Shown: one piece after another, positions 32,214-44,676 of the stretch
Numbering within the stretch: the first letter of the stretch is position 1
Layout: the number at the start of each line of letters is the position of its first letter
NCBI RefSeq assembly: GCF_034190915.1
Contig: NW_026947484.1
Location: forward strand, 211,556,657 to 211,620,656
DNA length: 64,000 bases
Direction: 5' to 3'
From: Cavia porcellus
Lineage: Eukaryota > Chordata > Mammalia > Rodentia > Caviidae
Made by a program: the position numbers and the translations under genes
Notes under the pieces: model-generated
Seen by the model: the letters and a program-made list of their open reading frames with translations, nothing else
Databases searched by the model: none
Told to the model about the DNA's origin: nothing

Positions 32214-33534
32214 TTTAAAAGTGCTTTAAAAGTACTAAAGATGCTTAATGCTAGAGGGTGACGCCATGCTTTCATAGCTCCTCTGTCTCTTGTCCACATT
32301 CCCTTCTACTTTTTGTCGCCTAGAGCCACACCTGTGAGCATGTCGGTGGTCACAGCCTTTTTGTCCCATGATGTGGTGTGAGTTCCTAATGGAAACCACA
32401 GGCCAGAGAGGAAGCTGTTGGCAGTGTCCTCTTCCCATACCAGCTGTGAGCGCATCCAGATGGGACCCCATTCGAGTGATCTGTGGCCTCTGTAGCTCCC
32501 TGAAGAGCTCCCATCGATCTCGGGTTCACTGCCTCCGTGAAGGTAGTGATTTTGAGCTTAATCATGGTTTTTAAAGCTTCTCTTTGAGCTCTACACAGAA
32601 TTAAGTTGGCATGTTGGAAAACTGTTCCATGCCCCAGCCTTTAATCTGCTGGCAGAATTGGCTATTTTTTAGCTAAGCAGAAAGAAACTATGTTCTCTTT
32701 CTTGATTTGTGTTTTTAAATGTAGGCAAGCAGTGTAGGAGGGCTACACTGAACCATGTGGCTGTGTTATGAGTGACCCAGCACATTGCTTCCAAAGTCTG
32801 CAGGATAACATCAAACCTGTGCATGGCCAGCTCTGGCCTGAACTAGCCCTGTGTGGGTATCTCTGCCAGGTGCCCAGATTCTCGGGTAGTGGTTTAGATT
32901 GTCTCTTTGGTCAGCAAATGTGTTCTGCTAAATCCTCAAGAAGCACAGTTATCATTTCAGCCTTCTCTCAGTAAAATGCACTTGGATGAGATTTAAGTAA
33001 AGACCTATATCTGTCAGTTTCTCTTCTGCTTAGGTAGTTCCCTCCCCTTAAATGTCCTGAATTTGCAGAGACCATATTATTACTGATGCTATTATGGATT
33101 CAGCAACTCAGGGCACCAAACTTCTGTCCAAAACGGGCAGTCAAGATTCTCTATCTGCCACCTCATTTGGTGAAAAGGAAAGTCAGCACATACTCAGTTT
33201 TATATAGTTCAGGCAGCAATGTGGAATTCTGGAGACCAAGATGACTTGGTTCAACTGTTTATACTGCCTAATCAAGCAGGGTATTTCATTGTTCTGTTAT
33301 GTAAGTCCAGCTAAATTATTCATCTAGTCTTTAGTATAGAGAAAATACAAGTATGATGTATTTTTGTGTGTATCAGGTCCAGTGTTATGTGTTGAAGAGT
33401 TAAAGCTTATAATGTATGGCAGAGGTCAAAGCATATCCTCACATGGACAGCTGGATTGTACCAATTATGAGCAACATTTCCTGACCATCCTGGCCACAGA
33501 TGATTAGGGTAGGAAGGGGAGCCTTGGCCTAAGG

Positions 33535-33635
33535 CCATGTGACACAACCTTAGAGAATTTGTCCAAGGTCATACAGTTAATGAGGGGTTAGCTAGACCCC
33601 ATTGATCCAGAAGCCAAATTATACTTTCTATTTTC
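33535..33635 (-). repeat. MIR relic
   Basis: GAATTTGTCCAAGGTCATAC followed by AGTTAATGAGGGGTTAGC matches the antisense MIR core. Confidence 0.6.
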
Positions 33636-35146
33636 CACCAATTTCATGCATTCACTGCACACATTCTTTTCTGAGACTGTAAGTGTTTAATAAGGGATAT
33701 ATGTCAATCTAGGGTCTGGATATGTGTGCCTAACATCAGGGCAGGGCTGTGTCAGGCCAGCAGCTGGTTCAAACCAGAGAACATTGAGGGACCACACAAG
33801 TTAATATAGGTGAGACAGGGCAGAAGCATTTGTCGACCATGGCCACTGTGCAGGCAGGAACCAGGCTGAAAAAAGTCAGAGGCAGGGCCACTTGCAAGTA
33901 GAAGACATTCTGATAGACTAGGTCCCAGGACAAAAGACGCGTTCTACCTTCGTGTGTGTCTGTGCACTTGCATTCTGGATGGCCTGTGTGAAGGGGAAGG
34001 AAGAAAGGGTAAGAATAGGCCTTCAACTAGTAGGGATCATGGAGAGGTTGGTTTGGTTGTATGTGCTCACGGTTATAGGGACCATCATAATGAGACGGAT
34101 TACTGGTGCTGACATTTGGGTTGAAGGGGATCCCACATCCAGAGCTGGACAATTTGCAATTGTCTATGCACAGTGTGGTCACATAGCAAGACCTGGTGGG
34201 GCAACTTGCCTGTGACTATTGAGCAGTAGTTGAGCTGTATCGAAAGTCAATCTGAGTAACTCAAACAGAATAAGAAGTCCACTTAATTGGTGCTGTAAAT
34301 TATTTATACTGATTGCTTACCCTGTACTGAAATCCTGGATAATTATTATGGCTCCCATTTATGCTATGTGACCTTCCCTGAGGATTGAAGTTTGTTTTAA
34401 TGTGAATGCATCTGAATATTTGTTCCTCCATTTAACAGACATCCAAGACAAGCATAGCTTGTTGAATGTGCATGTGTGGCCTTTGGTGTGTCATTATATC
34501 TTCTGTGATCACATGAACCAAAGGGAAAAACAGAAGTTTGTGTTCTGGTTCTGAATAATTTTATTGGAGGCAGCACTCTGGCTCAGAGGTATTCAGAACA
34601 ACCCAAAGAGTGTTAATCCATCATTTCACATCCTGAAGGATGTTTTATTGTTTTACTTCGAAAAAATTAAAAGGAAGCTCTCCATTGGGGTTTTAATTAT
34701 GCATCTGCTGTCAGATTTACACATAGGGAAGAACATATTTGAAAGTCTTTCTCAAATGGCAACTTGATGGAAACAGAAATATTTTTGCTTCCTTTTGTTA
34801 GGTTTTCTGGCAGCATATTTTAGCTGTAGAGCTAAAACCATGCCGGTATAGACGGGATGGTGTAGGTATGAGAGTTGTTGCTTTTGGCACTGCATAATTT
34901 AGCTTGCTACTTTCAGAATTAGGCATGCTTAATTATTCAGCCACGAGATTAGTAACAAGTCCTAACTTTTTTCCTCTTTTTTAACATGCAGAGTTTTTTT
35001 TTTTAATGCTCTTGCTGCAGAGGAAACTAAGACATTATAAGACTGAAATGTCACTACTGTATTTGCATTAGGGTTTTTTTCTAACATGTGTGTGACCTAG
35101 CTGGAGGTGGCTCCAGTACCTGGAATGAAATACATTACCCAGAAGG

Positions 35147-35312
35147 AGCCAGGCACAGTGGCACATACCTGTAATTCCAGCACTTGGAAGACTGAGCCAG
35201 GAGGATCACTGCAAGTTCAAGGTAGCCTGGGCTACATAGTGAGTTCAAGGACATCCTGAACTTCATAGGTAGATCCTGTCTCAAAAACAAAACAAACACC
35301 ACCCAGCAGGAG
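35147..35312 (+). repeat. B1-type SINE with internal duplication
   Basis: AGCCAGGCACAGTGGCACAT, GGCTACATAGTGAGTTCAAG, AGATCCTGTCTCAAAAAC. Confidence 0.87.
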
Positions 35313-35664
35313 GGGAGTACTCTTCCTGGTTTATCTCTCTTGGTAACTTTTTTATTGAAATATGATGTTGTAATAGGCTTGAAGGACACACTGGGTGGAG
35401 GGGAATGTATCACTGGGCTTGAAACTGGAGATGGAGAGCAGGAAGTGCATTTCCATTCATGCTGCATCCTGAGTGCCAGCACCGGTCCCGAACAGTGTAA
35501 ACACCCAGTGATTATTTAAGCCAATCAGAGAACAAATTGCTCATCAAACCATCACCCTAAAAACTCTTCATTTCAAAGTAGCTTCCCCTGTACTTTCTTG
35601 TCATACTTTTCAAAGAAGGGGAACTAACCAGTATGGGCCAAGCTGCTTCCCCTTCGTTAATATT

Positions 35665-35960
35665 TTATCATCTATGTTGGTTCTTTGTTTCTGAGACAGC
35701 CTTTGCATGCAGATTTTAGTGGGTACATAATACTCCATGTAGCCTGTGTTTTATATTTCAGTCCCCCATTGCTGGGGAGCTGAGTGGTTCCCAGTTTGGT
35801 GCTATTTTGAGTAATGCCGCGATGATCATCTTTATGCATATGGCTTTTTCTGTAGTTTTCCTTGGGACAAATTCCCAGCAGTGATTGCTGAGTCAGTGGT
35901 ACTGCTGTCTTCCCAGTGCCTGGGTCCAGTCCTTTGGAGGGACTGCCTGGTCTCTCCCAA
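35665..35960 (-). repeat. old L1 3' end (antisense)
   Basis: GTACATAATACTCCATGTAG, TTTTGAGTAATGCCGCGATG, TTTCCTTGGGACAAATTCCC, ATTGCTGAGTCAGTGGTAC in antisense L1 order. Confidence 0.75.
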
Positions 35961-38414
35961 GCTGCAGTTCTGCCAGAGAAGCTTCTGAGAGGTTGCACAG
36001 CTACCTAGCTAATTGTTCCATGGAAACTGGTTGTGCACCCACTTGGTTTTTCCCAGGATCACACTCAGATCCTGGTGCCAAGCTGCCTCTCGATCAAGCC
36101 TGTGGTTCTGGCATCTTCAGTCACCCTGCCTTTAGTGAGAGCTGCTACCTCTGGGAAGAGGGGCCAGGAAGAGGAACAGAGAGAGTAGCAATTGCAAGGC
36201 CAGCAGAAACTGAGACAAGATGCCTGGGCCCTCTTCCCTGTGTCCTCTGGTCTCCCTCCCAGGAACGGCTCACCACTGTTCAGGGCACAGCCAGCTGGGG
36301 GAGTCTGAAAAGCAGCACTGACTGTGCTCAAAGGGCCCTCATCTTGAAGAACCCAGAAATGGGCCACATGGAACAAAGGTGCATCCTTTGGGAGTCCAGC
36401 TGGGAGCACCATAAAATTCCAGAACCTTCCCCAAACATTCAGTCCATTTGCAACAAAAGCCAGTGGGCAGCCTTTAGAGAACACAGCAGCAGAGCTGCTG
36501 TGCCTGGGAAAAGGTGGGAGCCCCAGGCTTTGGGCACCACATATGCATCCATCAGAAGGCTTTTCTGAGGCCCTGGTGCTCCTCCAAGACAAGCCTGGGG
36601 AGCACTGACTGAGTTCACTCCTCATGAGGCCTGGAGCAAGGCAGGGGCTTCCTAGCCACTCAGCACCTCAGAGGGGCCCTAGCTTGAGCTCTCACTCTAC
36701 CCTGGAAAAGTTTTGTCAGGGTTCCTAAAGGTAGATGGATATGTACATGTACATGCACACATATGCACACTCTGCTCAAGGGTAGGACCTGAGCTGTCAA
36801 AGCCAAAGCCCTGGGGTACAGTCAGTACCGAAGGCAGACTGCTTCCTAGCTCCCTAGCTGCTTCTCCCACTGCTTCTCCCCTGAGGAACCCAGGTCTCCA
36901 GCAGAGCAAAGGCGATCCTTCTGCTCTCTGTCTCAGGGAAAGGGCAGCTGGGATGAGGAGGCCCTGGCCCCGAAGGGCAGGGAAGGAAGCCAGGGACGTA
37001 GAGGGGCCTGGCAGGGAAAAGCTTCTGCTGGTTCATGTCAGGAGTAGTTTATTAAGTGTCCCTGTCCCCAGATAGATTCAGGGAAGCTGGGAGACAGCCA
37101 AAGGCCATTGGTCTGTTGGGCCTCAAGCTTTCAGGCTCTTCCCTTGCTTCTGTCCAGCTCTGCTAACAGCATAGGAGCAGAACTGGGGTGTAGAGTGAAA
37201 CCAGCAGCCCAGGATATGTAGAGCCCCGGCCCCTGATGTGAACTTTCTGTGCAGGGGGTACTGGGGGAGGCAGGAGCGTCACTTTTTCCATGAGAGCCAA
37301 ATCAGAGTTGGGAGGTGAAGGAGGAACTGAAACCCCTTGGCCTTCACCTGAGCCTACTCTTGGCTGCTGCTGCTGCTGTAAGTGCTGGCCCCTAGGAAGC
37401 TAGGCCCCAGACCCTGCCACCTCCGTCAACTGCTGGTCTAGTTCTTCTTGAGGGCCATCTGGACCCCCTCTAGTTGCCACTGGCTGAGGTGAACACGCTC
37501 TGGCTGTGCCTGCAGGTGTCCCCTGCTGGGCACAGTGGAGGCAGCTTGACCCCACTCCCTCGGGGGACGCATCCCTGGTGACTCTGGTGAAGCATCCAAA
37601 ATTGCAATTTCAGGTTTTATGTCAGTGTGCAGTGTCTGCTCACAGTGATAGACTGCAAACGCCAAGGGCAGGGCCGCCATGCAGTGCCCCAAGGCTGGTC
37701 TGAGCCCGCAGGTTCCCTGTCATACGGCTTTCTATGCAGAAGGTCAGGGGTGGGACCTGGATTCTGATTCCTCATGAGCTCCCTGCTGTGCCCAACCTCC
37801 TCTCCCAGACTGCAGTGCAAATCACAGGCCAGGGAGCCTGGGACCTGCTCATTGGCTGGTGGCTCTGGGGAAGACACATCACCACCAGCTGCTTTGGTTT
37901 CCCCATCCCTTACAGGAGTACCCAGGGTCCCCCTTTGAAGCCCCCATATATGGGGGTCCATTTACTCCATCTCCCAGTGTGGGTTGGTGTGCATCCTAAA
38001 CATACCAGCCCAGCACCTGCTGGCCACTTCCTGAAAGGCACTTTTCTGGCCTCAGCTTCTCCTCTAGAGTGAAGATAGTGATGGCTCTTGCCCCATGGAG
38101 TTACTCCAGGGGTTGAAGGAGCCTGGCCATGTGTGCCCACCTGGCAGACCTGCACTAGCACAGCTCCTAGAACAGGGCACATCTTGCTGGTATGTGGGTG
38201 TGCAGTGGGAGACTGAGGCACTCCCTGACTGCACTTAGCCTGGCCACACTGCCCTGCAGTGGGGCATCTGCTGTGCCCTGGTTGGCCACTGTTTCTAGAC
38301 ACACTGCTCTCCTGGGCAGTTACAGAAGTAGCCTACAAGGGTGTTTTAAAAATGTGTTCTCTCTGGTCCTCAACTAGAACATCTTAGTCATTCCCCATGA
38401 TGTAGTCTTCTCTT
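35961..38414. other. intronic, nothing recognised
   Basis: Unique-looking sequence; a 227-codon plus frame (35885-36568) and a 186-codon minus frame overlap it, with no recognisable domain. A (CTG)4 tract lies near 37365. Confidence 0.4.
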
Positions 38415-38528
38415 CTCTTCTTCTTTTTTCTTTCTTTCGTTCTTTCTTTCCTTTTTGCACCAAAAATCAAACTCATGACCTCACGCTTGCCACACAGGAC
38501 CTTATGCCACTGAGCTAAACCCCCTGCG
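38415..38528 (-). repeat. ID-like SINE
   Basis: Pyrimidine-rich head, GCACCAAAAATCAAACTCAT, CTTATGCCACTGAGCTAAAC. Confidence 0.82.
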
Positions 38529-38773
38529 GGTGTGGTATCCTCTAACCATGGCAGAGACCTGCTCAATGACAGCAACTGGGTGGCCAGTTAGACCAAGCAC
38601 CCCCAGTGCCTCTCTCCCTGAGCCCCCGCCATCCTCACCCACCACCCTTTGGCTCTCCAGCTGAGCCAGCTCTTGGCTCTGCAGAGGAGGCGGCTGGGCA
38701 GAGGAGCTGGCCCTCTGCTCCCCACTCTGCATAGCAACCCCTCCCCTAGGACACTGGTTGAACCTGGTGATTC

Positions 38774-38884
38774 CATCTGGGGCTCCCCTGGCTGACGGTG
38801 CTGTCTTCCTCATCTGGGGCTCCCCTGGCTGACGGTGCTGTCTTCCTCATCTGGGGCTCCCCTGGCTGACGGTGCTGTCTTCCT
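38774..38884. repeat. minisatellite, three perfect 37-bp copies
   Basis: Copies at 38774-38810, 38811-38847 and 38848-38884 are identical by eye (each begins CATCTGGGGCTCCCCTGGCT). Perfect identity indicates a recent or homogenised array. The 37-bp unit is not a multiple of three, so open frames across it are chance. Confidence 0.97.
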
Positions 38885-39600
38885 GGCTCTCTGAGTTAGC
38901 TGACACTGCTGGGACCCTGCAGAAGTGACAATGCTGGCTGCACAAACCAAGTGATGCAAACCAAACTGGATAATCTCAACCTCAGCCTCTGTTACCACCG
39001 GGATGGTGGACACAGTGCTGAACAAGGAGATCTGGCTCCAGGTCCTGCTTCTCTTACGGACTTCAATTCTCCCTCTGACCGTGGTCTTTGCCCTGTCCCC
39101 AGCCCTGGGGCCCCTGCTGGATTCTCCCCACCACTCCCCCAGTTCATCTCCTTCAGCTGCCCTGGACACAACTGTTGGAAATGAAAATAAGATGTCAGCA
39201 CACAAACTTGACAGAAGTTTCCTCAGTAACAAAGTGCAGTTCCACAGCCCAAGAAAAGCCACTCCCACCCACGTAGCCCAGCTCCTCCACAATGCCTCCA
39301 GAAATACTTAGGGAGCTTTTATTGGAATCGGGTGTCCCAGCTTTCTGAAAAGATAGTTGAGATCAGCGCACATCCCCAGTCCTGTTCCATGTGACTTCTG
39401 CATTCTTTCCAAGTGACCGCCAGCTCTTTGGTGCTACCAGGTGTTCTGAATTCTGAGTGCCTCTCTGGAGGCTACTTCGCTGCTAACACTGGGACCTGCC
39501 AGAGCGGCTGCAGAGTCAGCCCAGGCCCAGGGAGAGAAGACACGGGACTCTGCTGGTGCTGCACTGGTTTGCCCTTGCGTGTGGGGAGAGGGCAGTTCTG
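38885..39600. other. intronic, nothing recognised
   Basis: No gene or repeat assigned; overlapping open frames on both strands have no recognisable domain. Confidence 0.35.
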
Positions 39601-39645
39601 GCGCAGGCTGGGCTTTTGTTTTTGTTTTGTTTTTTTTAGTCTCAC

Positions 39646-39722
39646 TGGGGATATAGTTCAATGGCATAAGCAACTGCCTGGCAAATGCAAGGTCATGAGT
39701 TCAATTCCTGGTACCAAATAAA
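39646..39722 (+). repeat. ID-like SINE
   Basis: CTGGGGATATAGTTCAATGG, AACTGCCTGGCAAATGCAAG, CATGAGTTCAATTCCTGGTA. Confidence 0.87.
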
Positions 39723-39726
39723 AATA

Positions 39727-39845
39727 ATGTCTCGCCATGTAATCTAGGCTGGCCTTGAACTCACTATATATCCCAGGCTCAACCGTGTGATCCTTCTGCC
39801 TCATCCTCAATGTTGAGATTATAAGTCTGAGTCACTTTCCTGGCT
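39727..39845 (-). repeat. B1-type SINE
   Basis: GTCTCGCCATGTAATCTAGG, TGGCCTTGAACTCACTATAT, GAGATTATAAGTCTGAGTC. The T-rich sequence at 39617-39640 may be its displaced tail, with the ID inserted between. Confidence 0.78.
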
Positions 39846-40034
39846 TGGAAGTAGTCTGTGATTGTTGGAGTCTCTTCTAATGTGGCAAATTGAAAGAGAA
39901 AGCTGCGGTGGCCTGGGAGCCTGTCCTGAAGGAGTCTGGCACACCTGGTGGTGGGCAGAGAGGAGGCCCTGCCCATGTCCACTGGACGTGGAGTACCGAG
40001 CCGATCCTGCCAGTGCCTTCCTGTCACCCCCACA

Positions 40035-40205
40035 CTTCCTGTTGCATGGCTTGTGCCTGCCGATGGACCTTAGCACCTGCCTCCCCTTGCCAGACTCTGA
40101 GCTCCTGGAGAATGAGGACCCTGTCTCTCTGCTCTCTGCTCCGCCACCCAGTGGCCTGGCACCCAGCATGGCACATAGGGTAAATTTCAATGAATGAAAT
40201 GAGTA
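40035..40205 (+). repeat. L2 LINE 3' end
   Basis: CAGACTCTGAGCTCCTGGAG, AATGAGGACCCTGTCTCTC, GTGGCCTGGCACCCAGCATG, CAATGAATGAAATGAG match the sense L2 3' terminus. Confidence 0.72.
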
Positions 40206-40956
40206 TAAATTTCAATGAATGGCTGAGGTTCTCAACTCTGCTTAGGCACCTGTTTAAGAAAAAGTGGAATACAAAAACCTCCACTTACAAACCAGCCGAT
40301 GATTCATTTTGTGAAAGGAAGTTTCCCGTTTTGAGTAATTCCCTACCTCCATAGCTTCTGTACCTGCCCAGGCGAGCCAGCACATGCACAGTGAGATGCA
40401 GTGTGTCATGAGCTCAGCCCTGGCAATGTCCAATTTATTGCCGTGCCCACCTTCACCCAAGCCCCTGGTCCTTAGCCTCCATCGCTAACCAAATACACAG
40501 GGCACTGGGTAGTTTGTGGCAGACTCAGGGAGCAGTGTATGCATAGCGTGGAGATTCCTTTTCAAAGCTCCTCAGTGTGCACCGTGCAAGGGGCAGGTGT
40601 GCGTCATTCATGTCACTATAGCCTGAGCCCTGGGTTGGAGCCTCAACTCTGACATTGGGGTGCCCAATGTCTTTCCTGCTCATCCACCAACGTCTCTCCT
40701 ACAGATGACCTACCCACCACCCGGGCTCCTTGACCATCTTACCTGCTGGGTTTTCTTCATCTCACCTGCGTGCATCCTTGCAGTTACATCATCTGCACTG
40801 TCTTCAAAGGTTTTGACTGCAAACATCCAGCCCTCTAACTTTTGTCCTTTGTGTCCCCCAGTACAGTAATCCTGAGTGCAGATCTGAGTTGTCTGAACTC
40901 TGATGGTTCTGTTGTCTTCCTTGCACCCTCATTTCTTTTCTGATCCTGGGTTTGTT
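40206..40956. other. intronic, nothing recognised
   Basis: No gene or repeat identified. Confidence 0.4.
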
Positions 40957-41072
40957 TTTTTTTTGTTGTTGTTGTTGTTTTTTTGGTTTTTTTTTTTTTG
41001 GTACCAGGGATCGAACTCACAACCTTGCGCTTGCCAGCCAGGCGCTTTACCATGGAGCTATATCCCCAGCTT
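40957..41072 (-). repeat. ID-like SINE with long T-rich tail
   Basis: (GTT)n and T run, GGTACCAGGGATCGAACTCA, CTTGCGCTTGCCAGCCAGGC, GGAGCTATATCCCCAGC. Confidence 0.9.
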
Positions 41073-41201
41073 CTATCCCAGTTTATATTCCCTCCCAGGA
41101 TCTTAACTTGGTTGGCCCTTGTTTTATGTGTCATGCCCACTCTGCCACCATTAAAATGCCAACTTCCCATCTATAAAACAGTAGCTCCAGTGATGAAGAG
41201 T

Positions 41202-41390
41202 TGGGTGTGGTGGCGCACACCTGTAAGCCCAGCACTCTGAGAGGCTGAAGCAGGAGAATCAGAAGTTCAAATGCAGCCTGGGCAACTTAGGGACTTAGCA
41301 AGACCCTGTCTCAAGTCATTGAAAAGGGGCTACAGATGTACCTCAGTGTAAAGGCCCAGGTTCAGTTTCCAGGACTGTGAAAACAAAACC
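41202..41390 (+). repeat. B1+ID dimeric SINE
   Basis: TTGGGTGTGGTGGCGCACAC, AAGACCCTGTCTCAAGTCAT, then GGGGCTACAGATGTACCTCA. Confidence 0.82.
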
Positions 41391-41404
41391 CAGAGGGGTC
41401 ATTT

Positions 41405-41511
41405 TCAGGGCTGGAAATGTAATTCAGTGGTAGAGCCCATTCTTAACATGTGGGCGGCCCTTAGTTCAATCTCTAGCATTAACAAAAGAACAGGTAAGAA
41501 AAAAAAAAAAG
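41405..41511 (+). repeat. ID-like SINE
   Basis: CAGGGCTGGAAATGTAATTC, CAGTGGTAGAGCCCATTCTT, TTCAATCTCTAGCATTAAC, A-rich tail. Confidence 0.75.
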
Positions 41512-41911
41512 ACAAGTCATTCTCTTCTGGTCCAGGAAACCAGGGAAGACACCTTGACAAAAGGCAAATTATACCCTACCCTGCCTTTAGGCAGATAGCA
41601 GAGGATAAAGCATAAAGAACTTTGTTTTGCATCTGCTGTTTCTCAGTTGCCTGCTGCTCAGAATAACCGTATACCTCAATGGCATATTGGGGGTGGCGTG
41701 CTCTGACCCCTTCTCCATGCCATGGCTTTGAGCCCCATCTGCCTGCTGATGTGTAACCCAGGCTCCCTCACGAAGCTCAGAGCATAGGTCCAGCCGGCTC
41801 CGTGGCATCTCCACACAGGTCTTGCATATGAATCAAAAACTTTAAGACCAAAATAGAACCTTTGATGCCTGGCCTGTTCCACATTTGACTGTTCCCCTTC
41901 CAATCTTTTTT

Positions 41912-42112
41912 CAGTTTTTTTTCCCCCCAGACCTGGGGGTTGAACCCAGGGCCTTCACACTGAGCTATATCCCCAGCCCTTTAAAAATAAAATGTTGAAA
42001 AAATTGAAACCGGCTCTGACTGAGTTGCCCATGCTGGGTTCAAGCTTGTGATACTCCAGCCTCAGCTTCCCAGAGTGCTGGGGGTTATTGGGCTGTATTA
42101 CCACACCTTACT
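41912..42112 (-). repeat. B1+ID dimeric SINE
   Basis: GGGTTGAACCCAGGGCCTTC, GAGCTATATCCCCAGCCC, A/T linker, TTGCCCATGCTGGGTTCAAG, CTCAGCTTCCCAGAGTGCTG. Confidence 0.8.
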
Positions 42113-42289
42113 CAAAGGAGATTTTTAAAGATGTGAATCAGGTCAATTATTTCTTCTCTTTGTTTCCCCCTCCCTCTTCTCTTCTCTTCCTCTTTTTGTT
42201 CACTGTTATTTTCCCTTTGCCTAAATAAATAAATGACTTCCAAAGCTTTGGTTTTGACATCTAGGAAATGGAAATAATAATACACCTCT

Positions 42290-42452
42290 CAGCCAGCAAT
42301 GGTAACACATCCCTGTATCCCAGAACTCAGAACGCTGAGGCAAGAGGATTGCCATGAGCTTAAGGTCAGCCTCACCTACAATAGTGAGTTCAAGGCCAGC
42401 CTGAACTATGCACAGCAAGACCTTGTCCTCAGAAGAAAAAAAAAAAAAATAG
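42290..42452 (+). repeat. B1-type SINE with internal duplication
   Basis: CTGTATCCCAGAACTCAGAA, AGTGAGTTCAAGGCCAGCCT, AAGACCTTGTCCTCAGAAG, A14 tail. Confidence 0.83.
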
Positions 42453-44284
42453 TACCTGTCTCACATGGTTGCTGGGAGAAATCATGAGACAATGGGTGTT
42501 TTCATGTGGTCTGGCGCTTGTATTTAGTGAGCAATCTGATGTAGGCTCGTGGTTTTATTAATAGCTAATTTAGCATCCGTCACACGGTAACAAAGCTGGC
42601 CCTGGTGGAGGTGCCGGATACATGTCTTGCTGACTGCTGTGTATGTTGATGCCACCCCTCTTGCTCTAGGATGGATGGGCCTGGGGAGCAGCGTGAGTAA
42701 CGTCAGAACCAGCCTGCCTTCAGCGTGTTAAGGAACAGTGACAGGAATTTGCTTTAATGGGTTGTATGTGATATTGGATGGCCTCGAAGGCCAGGCACAA
42801 GTGCTCAGCCCAGGAGTCGAGTGATCAGGAAGCATTCAGAGCGTGTGAGCAGGAGTATAATGGGATGGCGAGTGTTTAGAAGAGCTTTCTGGCTCTGCAG
42901 GCACCATGGAGTTTGGCTGTTGTATCAGGCAGTCCAGTTAGCCTAAACGTAGCCTCCAGCCTGCCTGGAGACAACCAAGTAATTGTAAAGTCCCTTGTTT
43001 TGACTGTTCACCTCCAGTATTTAAATCAGCCTGCAGGCAGCTGCCCAGTTGCTTTGTCAAGAACGTGTCTCTCCAGTGGCAGTCCTGGAGGACTGAGTAT
43101 GTGCTTGGCTTATACATTCATCTCAGAACTGCTGTAGGTCTCTGCTCATTCAAGAGGATTGCAGTGGGTATAGTTCCGTGCGCTCAGTGGCTCAGGATCC
43201 ACAGCGGTTGTACGATTACAATGGCACGCATTTTGCAGAGAGGATTGGCAGGATCTGACATGTTCAGCTCAGAAGTTACATACAGGTCTTTCTCACAGCA
43301 ATGCCTCAGGGTCCTGGGGAAACTGCTCATGTTTCCTGGGGATCAACATGTGTTTCCTTGCTTCTGTGCAGAGGGAATTGGGTGGAGGGGAACAGGGGAT
43401 CGTGTGGCTTTTGGAAAGGAGCAGGGGGAAAGAGTAAAAGATGTTTTCAGGAGCCAAGTGGCAGGATTTGCAATTCCACGTGGCCTCCATAAATCTGAGT
43501 CCTGCTCCGCGCACCTCTGTTTCTAAACATCCAGGTCACACATGCAGAGAAGGGACAGGCAGTAACCTGGGAGGTCTCTGCAGTGCAGCTGGAGCCACAT
43601 GCGCAGGGCTCATAATGGCCTGGAGGCAGCTGAAAAGTGCAGCCCCACAGGAGGTGGGGAGGAGGGAGCCCTGCACTCCCCTCCATGCCCAGAGATGTGG
43701 CGAGCAGTCTGGGTGTCCTGCAGATGGGACAGGCACTGGGGCCAGGCTGGGAGGCAGAAGTTGGTGTGCAGCAGTGGCCTCATTAATTCATGGCATCTTT
43801 GTCCCTAGAATCTTCACTTCCTAAATCCCTGCTTTCCTTTTTAACGTTTTTCCATAAAACTTTTTTTTATAGCCATTTATGTTTGAAGGGCACCCTTGCT
43901 GCTGCTGACTGCAGACTGGCACTGATTAATTCTACCCCAGCTCCTGGCCCTGTTCCTGTGCAGGGCTGAGCAGGAGGAGGGAGGTGCTGCAGGGCAGGCA
44001 GGGCCAGCCCTGCTTCCTGGTGATGGCCCCTCACAGCTCCTCCCCATCCTTCTGACCTCTGCACAGGGCAGTATGAAGCTAGAGCTGGACCTTAAAGCAA
44101 CAGCTCGCCTTCCCTAGAACTGGCACTGGAATGTTTTCATGGCTCAGGAGTCTAGAACTAGAACATTCCAAAATATCTTGAGTCGGGGACACACAGCGTG
44201 TGTGCATATTGTGCTGACCACCCATCCACAGTTTGCAAACACCTAACCAGGCCTGTATTCCAGTTCAGCATCCAACATGACCCT
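42453..44284. other. intronic, mostly unassigned
   Basis: 42740-42900 has the texture of the L2-class block also seen at 6640 (GGATGGCCTCGAAGGCCAGG, GAGCTTTCTGGCTCTGC). Nothing else recognised; the 153- and 127-codon open frames lack domains. Confidence 0.35.
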
Positions 44285-44470
44285 CACTCATTTCTTTATT
44301 CAGCGAATATATGCTGGGTGCCTACTACATGCTTGAAATTGCTAAAATCTCCAGGGATATAGCGATGCATGTATACATGAAGTTCCCTATCCTGTGGCGC
44401 TGACGTTCTGATTGGAGGAGGTAGTAAACAAGGGTTAGGTGGTGACAAAGACAGGGCAAGAGTGATGGAA
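44285..44470 (-). repeat. L2 LINE (antisense)
   Basis: TTTCTTTATTCAGCGAATAT, GCTGGGTGCCTACTACATGC, TGACGTTCTGATTGGAGGAG match the antisense L2 3' end. Confidence 0.7.
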
Positions 44471-44528
44471 ATGAGATCCTTTTTTTGATAGTGTGATCTG
44501 GACAGTGTCTGATAGGACCTTGGTGCAA

Positions 44529-44676
44529 AGGCTGGTTGTGGTGGTGCACACCTGTAATCCCAGCACTGGGGAGGATGAGGCAGGAGCATTGTTGTGAGTT
44601 CAAGGCCAGCCTGAGCTACAAAGTGAATTCCAGCATGAACTGCATAGGCAAACCCTGTCTCAAAAAGACAAAAAGT
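44529..44676 (+). repeat. B1-type SINE with internal duplication
   Basis: GGCTGGTTGTGGTGGTGCAC, GAGTTCAAGGCCAGCCTGAG, ACAAAGTGAATTCCAGCATG, GCAAACCCTGTCTCAAAAAG. Confidence 0.9.

Larger units (their letters stand above)
31337..35146. other. SINE-free, AT-rich intronic block
   Basis: 3.8 kb without a recognisable SINE, rare in this window. Holds two X-box-like palindromes (32125-32138 and 32190-32203) and an old MIR at about 33535-33635. Otherwise it looks unique; possibly conserved noncoding DNA (inference). Confidence 0.5.

Noticed and set aside
38810..39292. 160-codon minus frame with a repeated peptide
   Set aside because: The repeat comes from the 37-bp minisatellite, which shifts frame at every unit; no domain.
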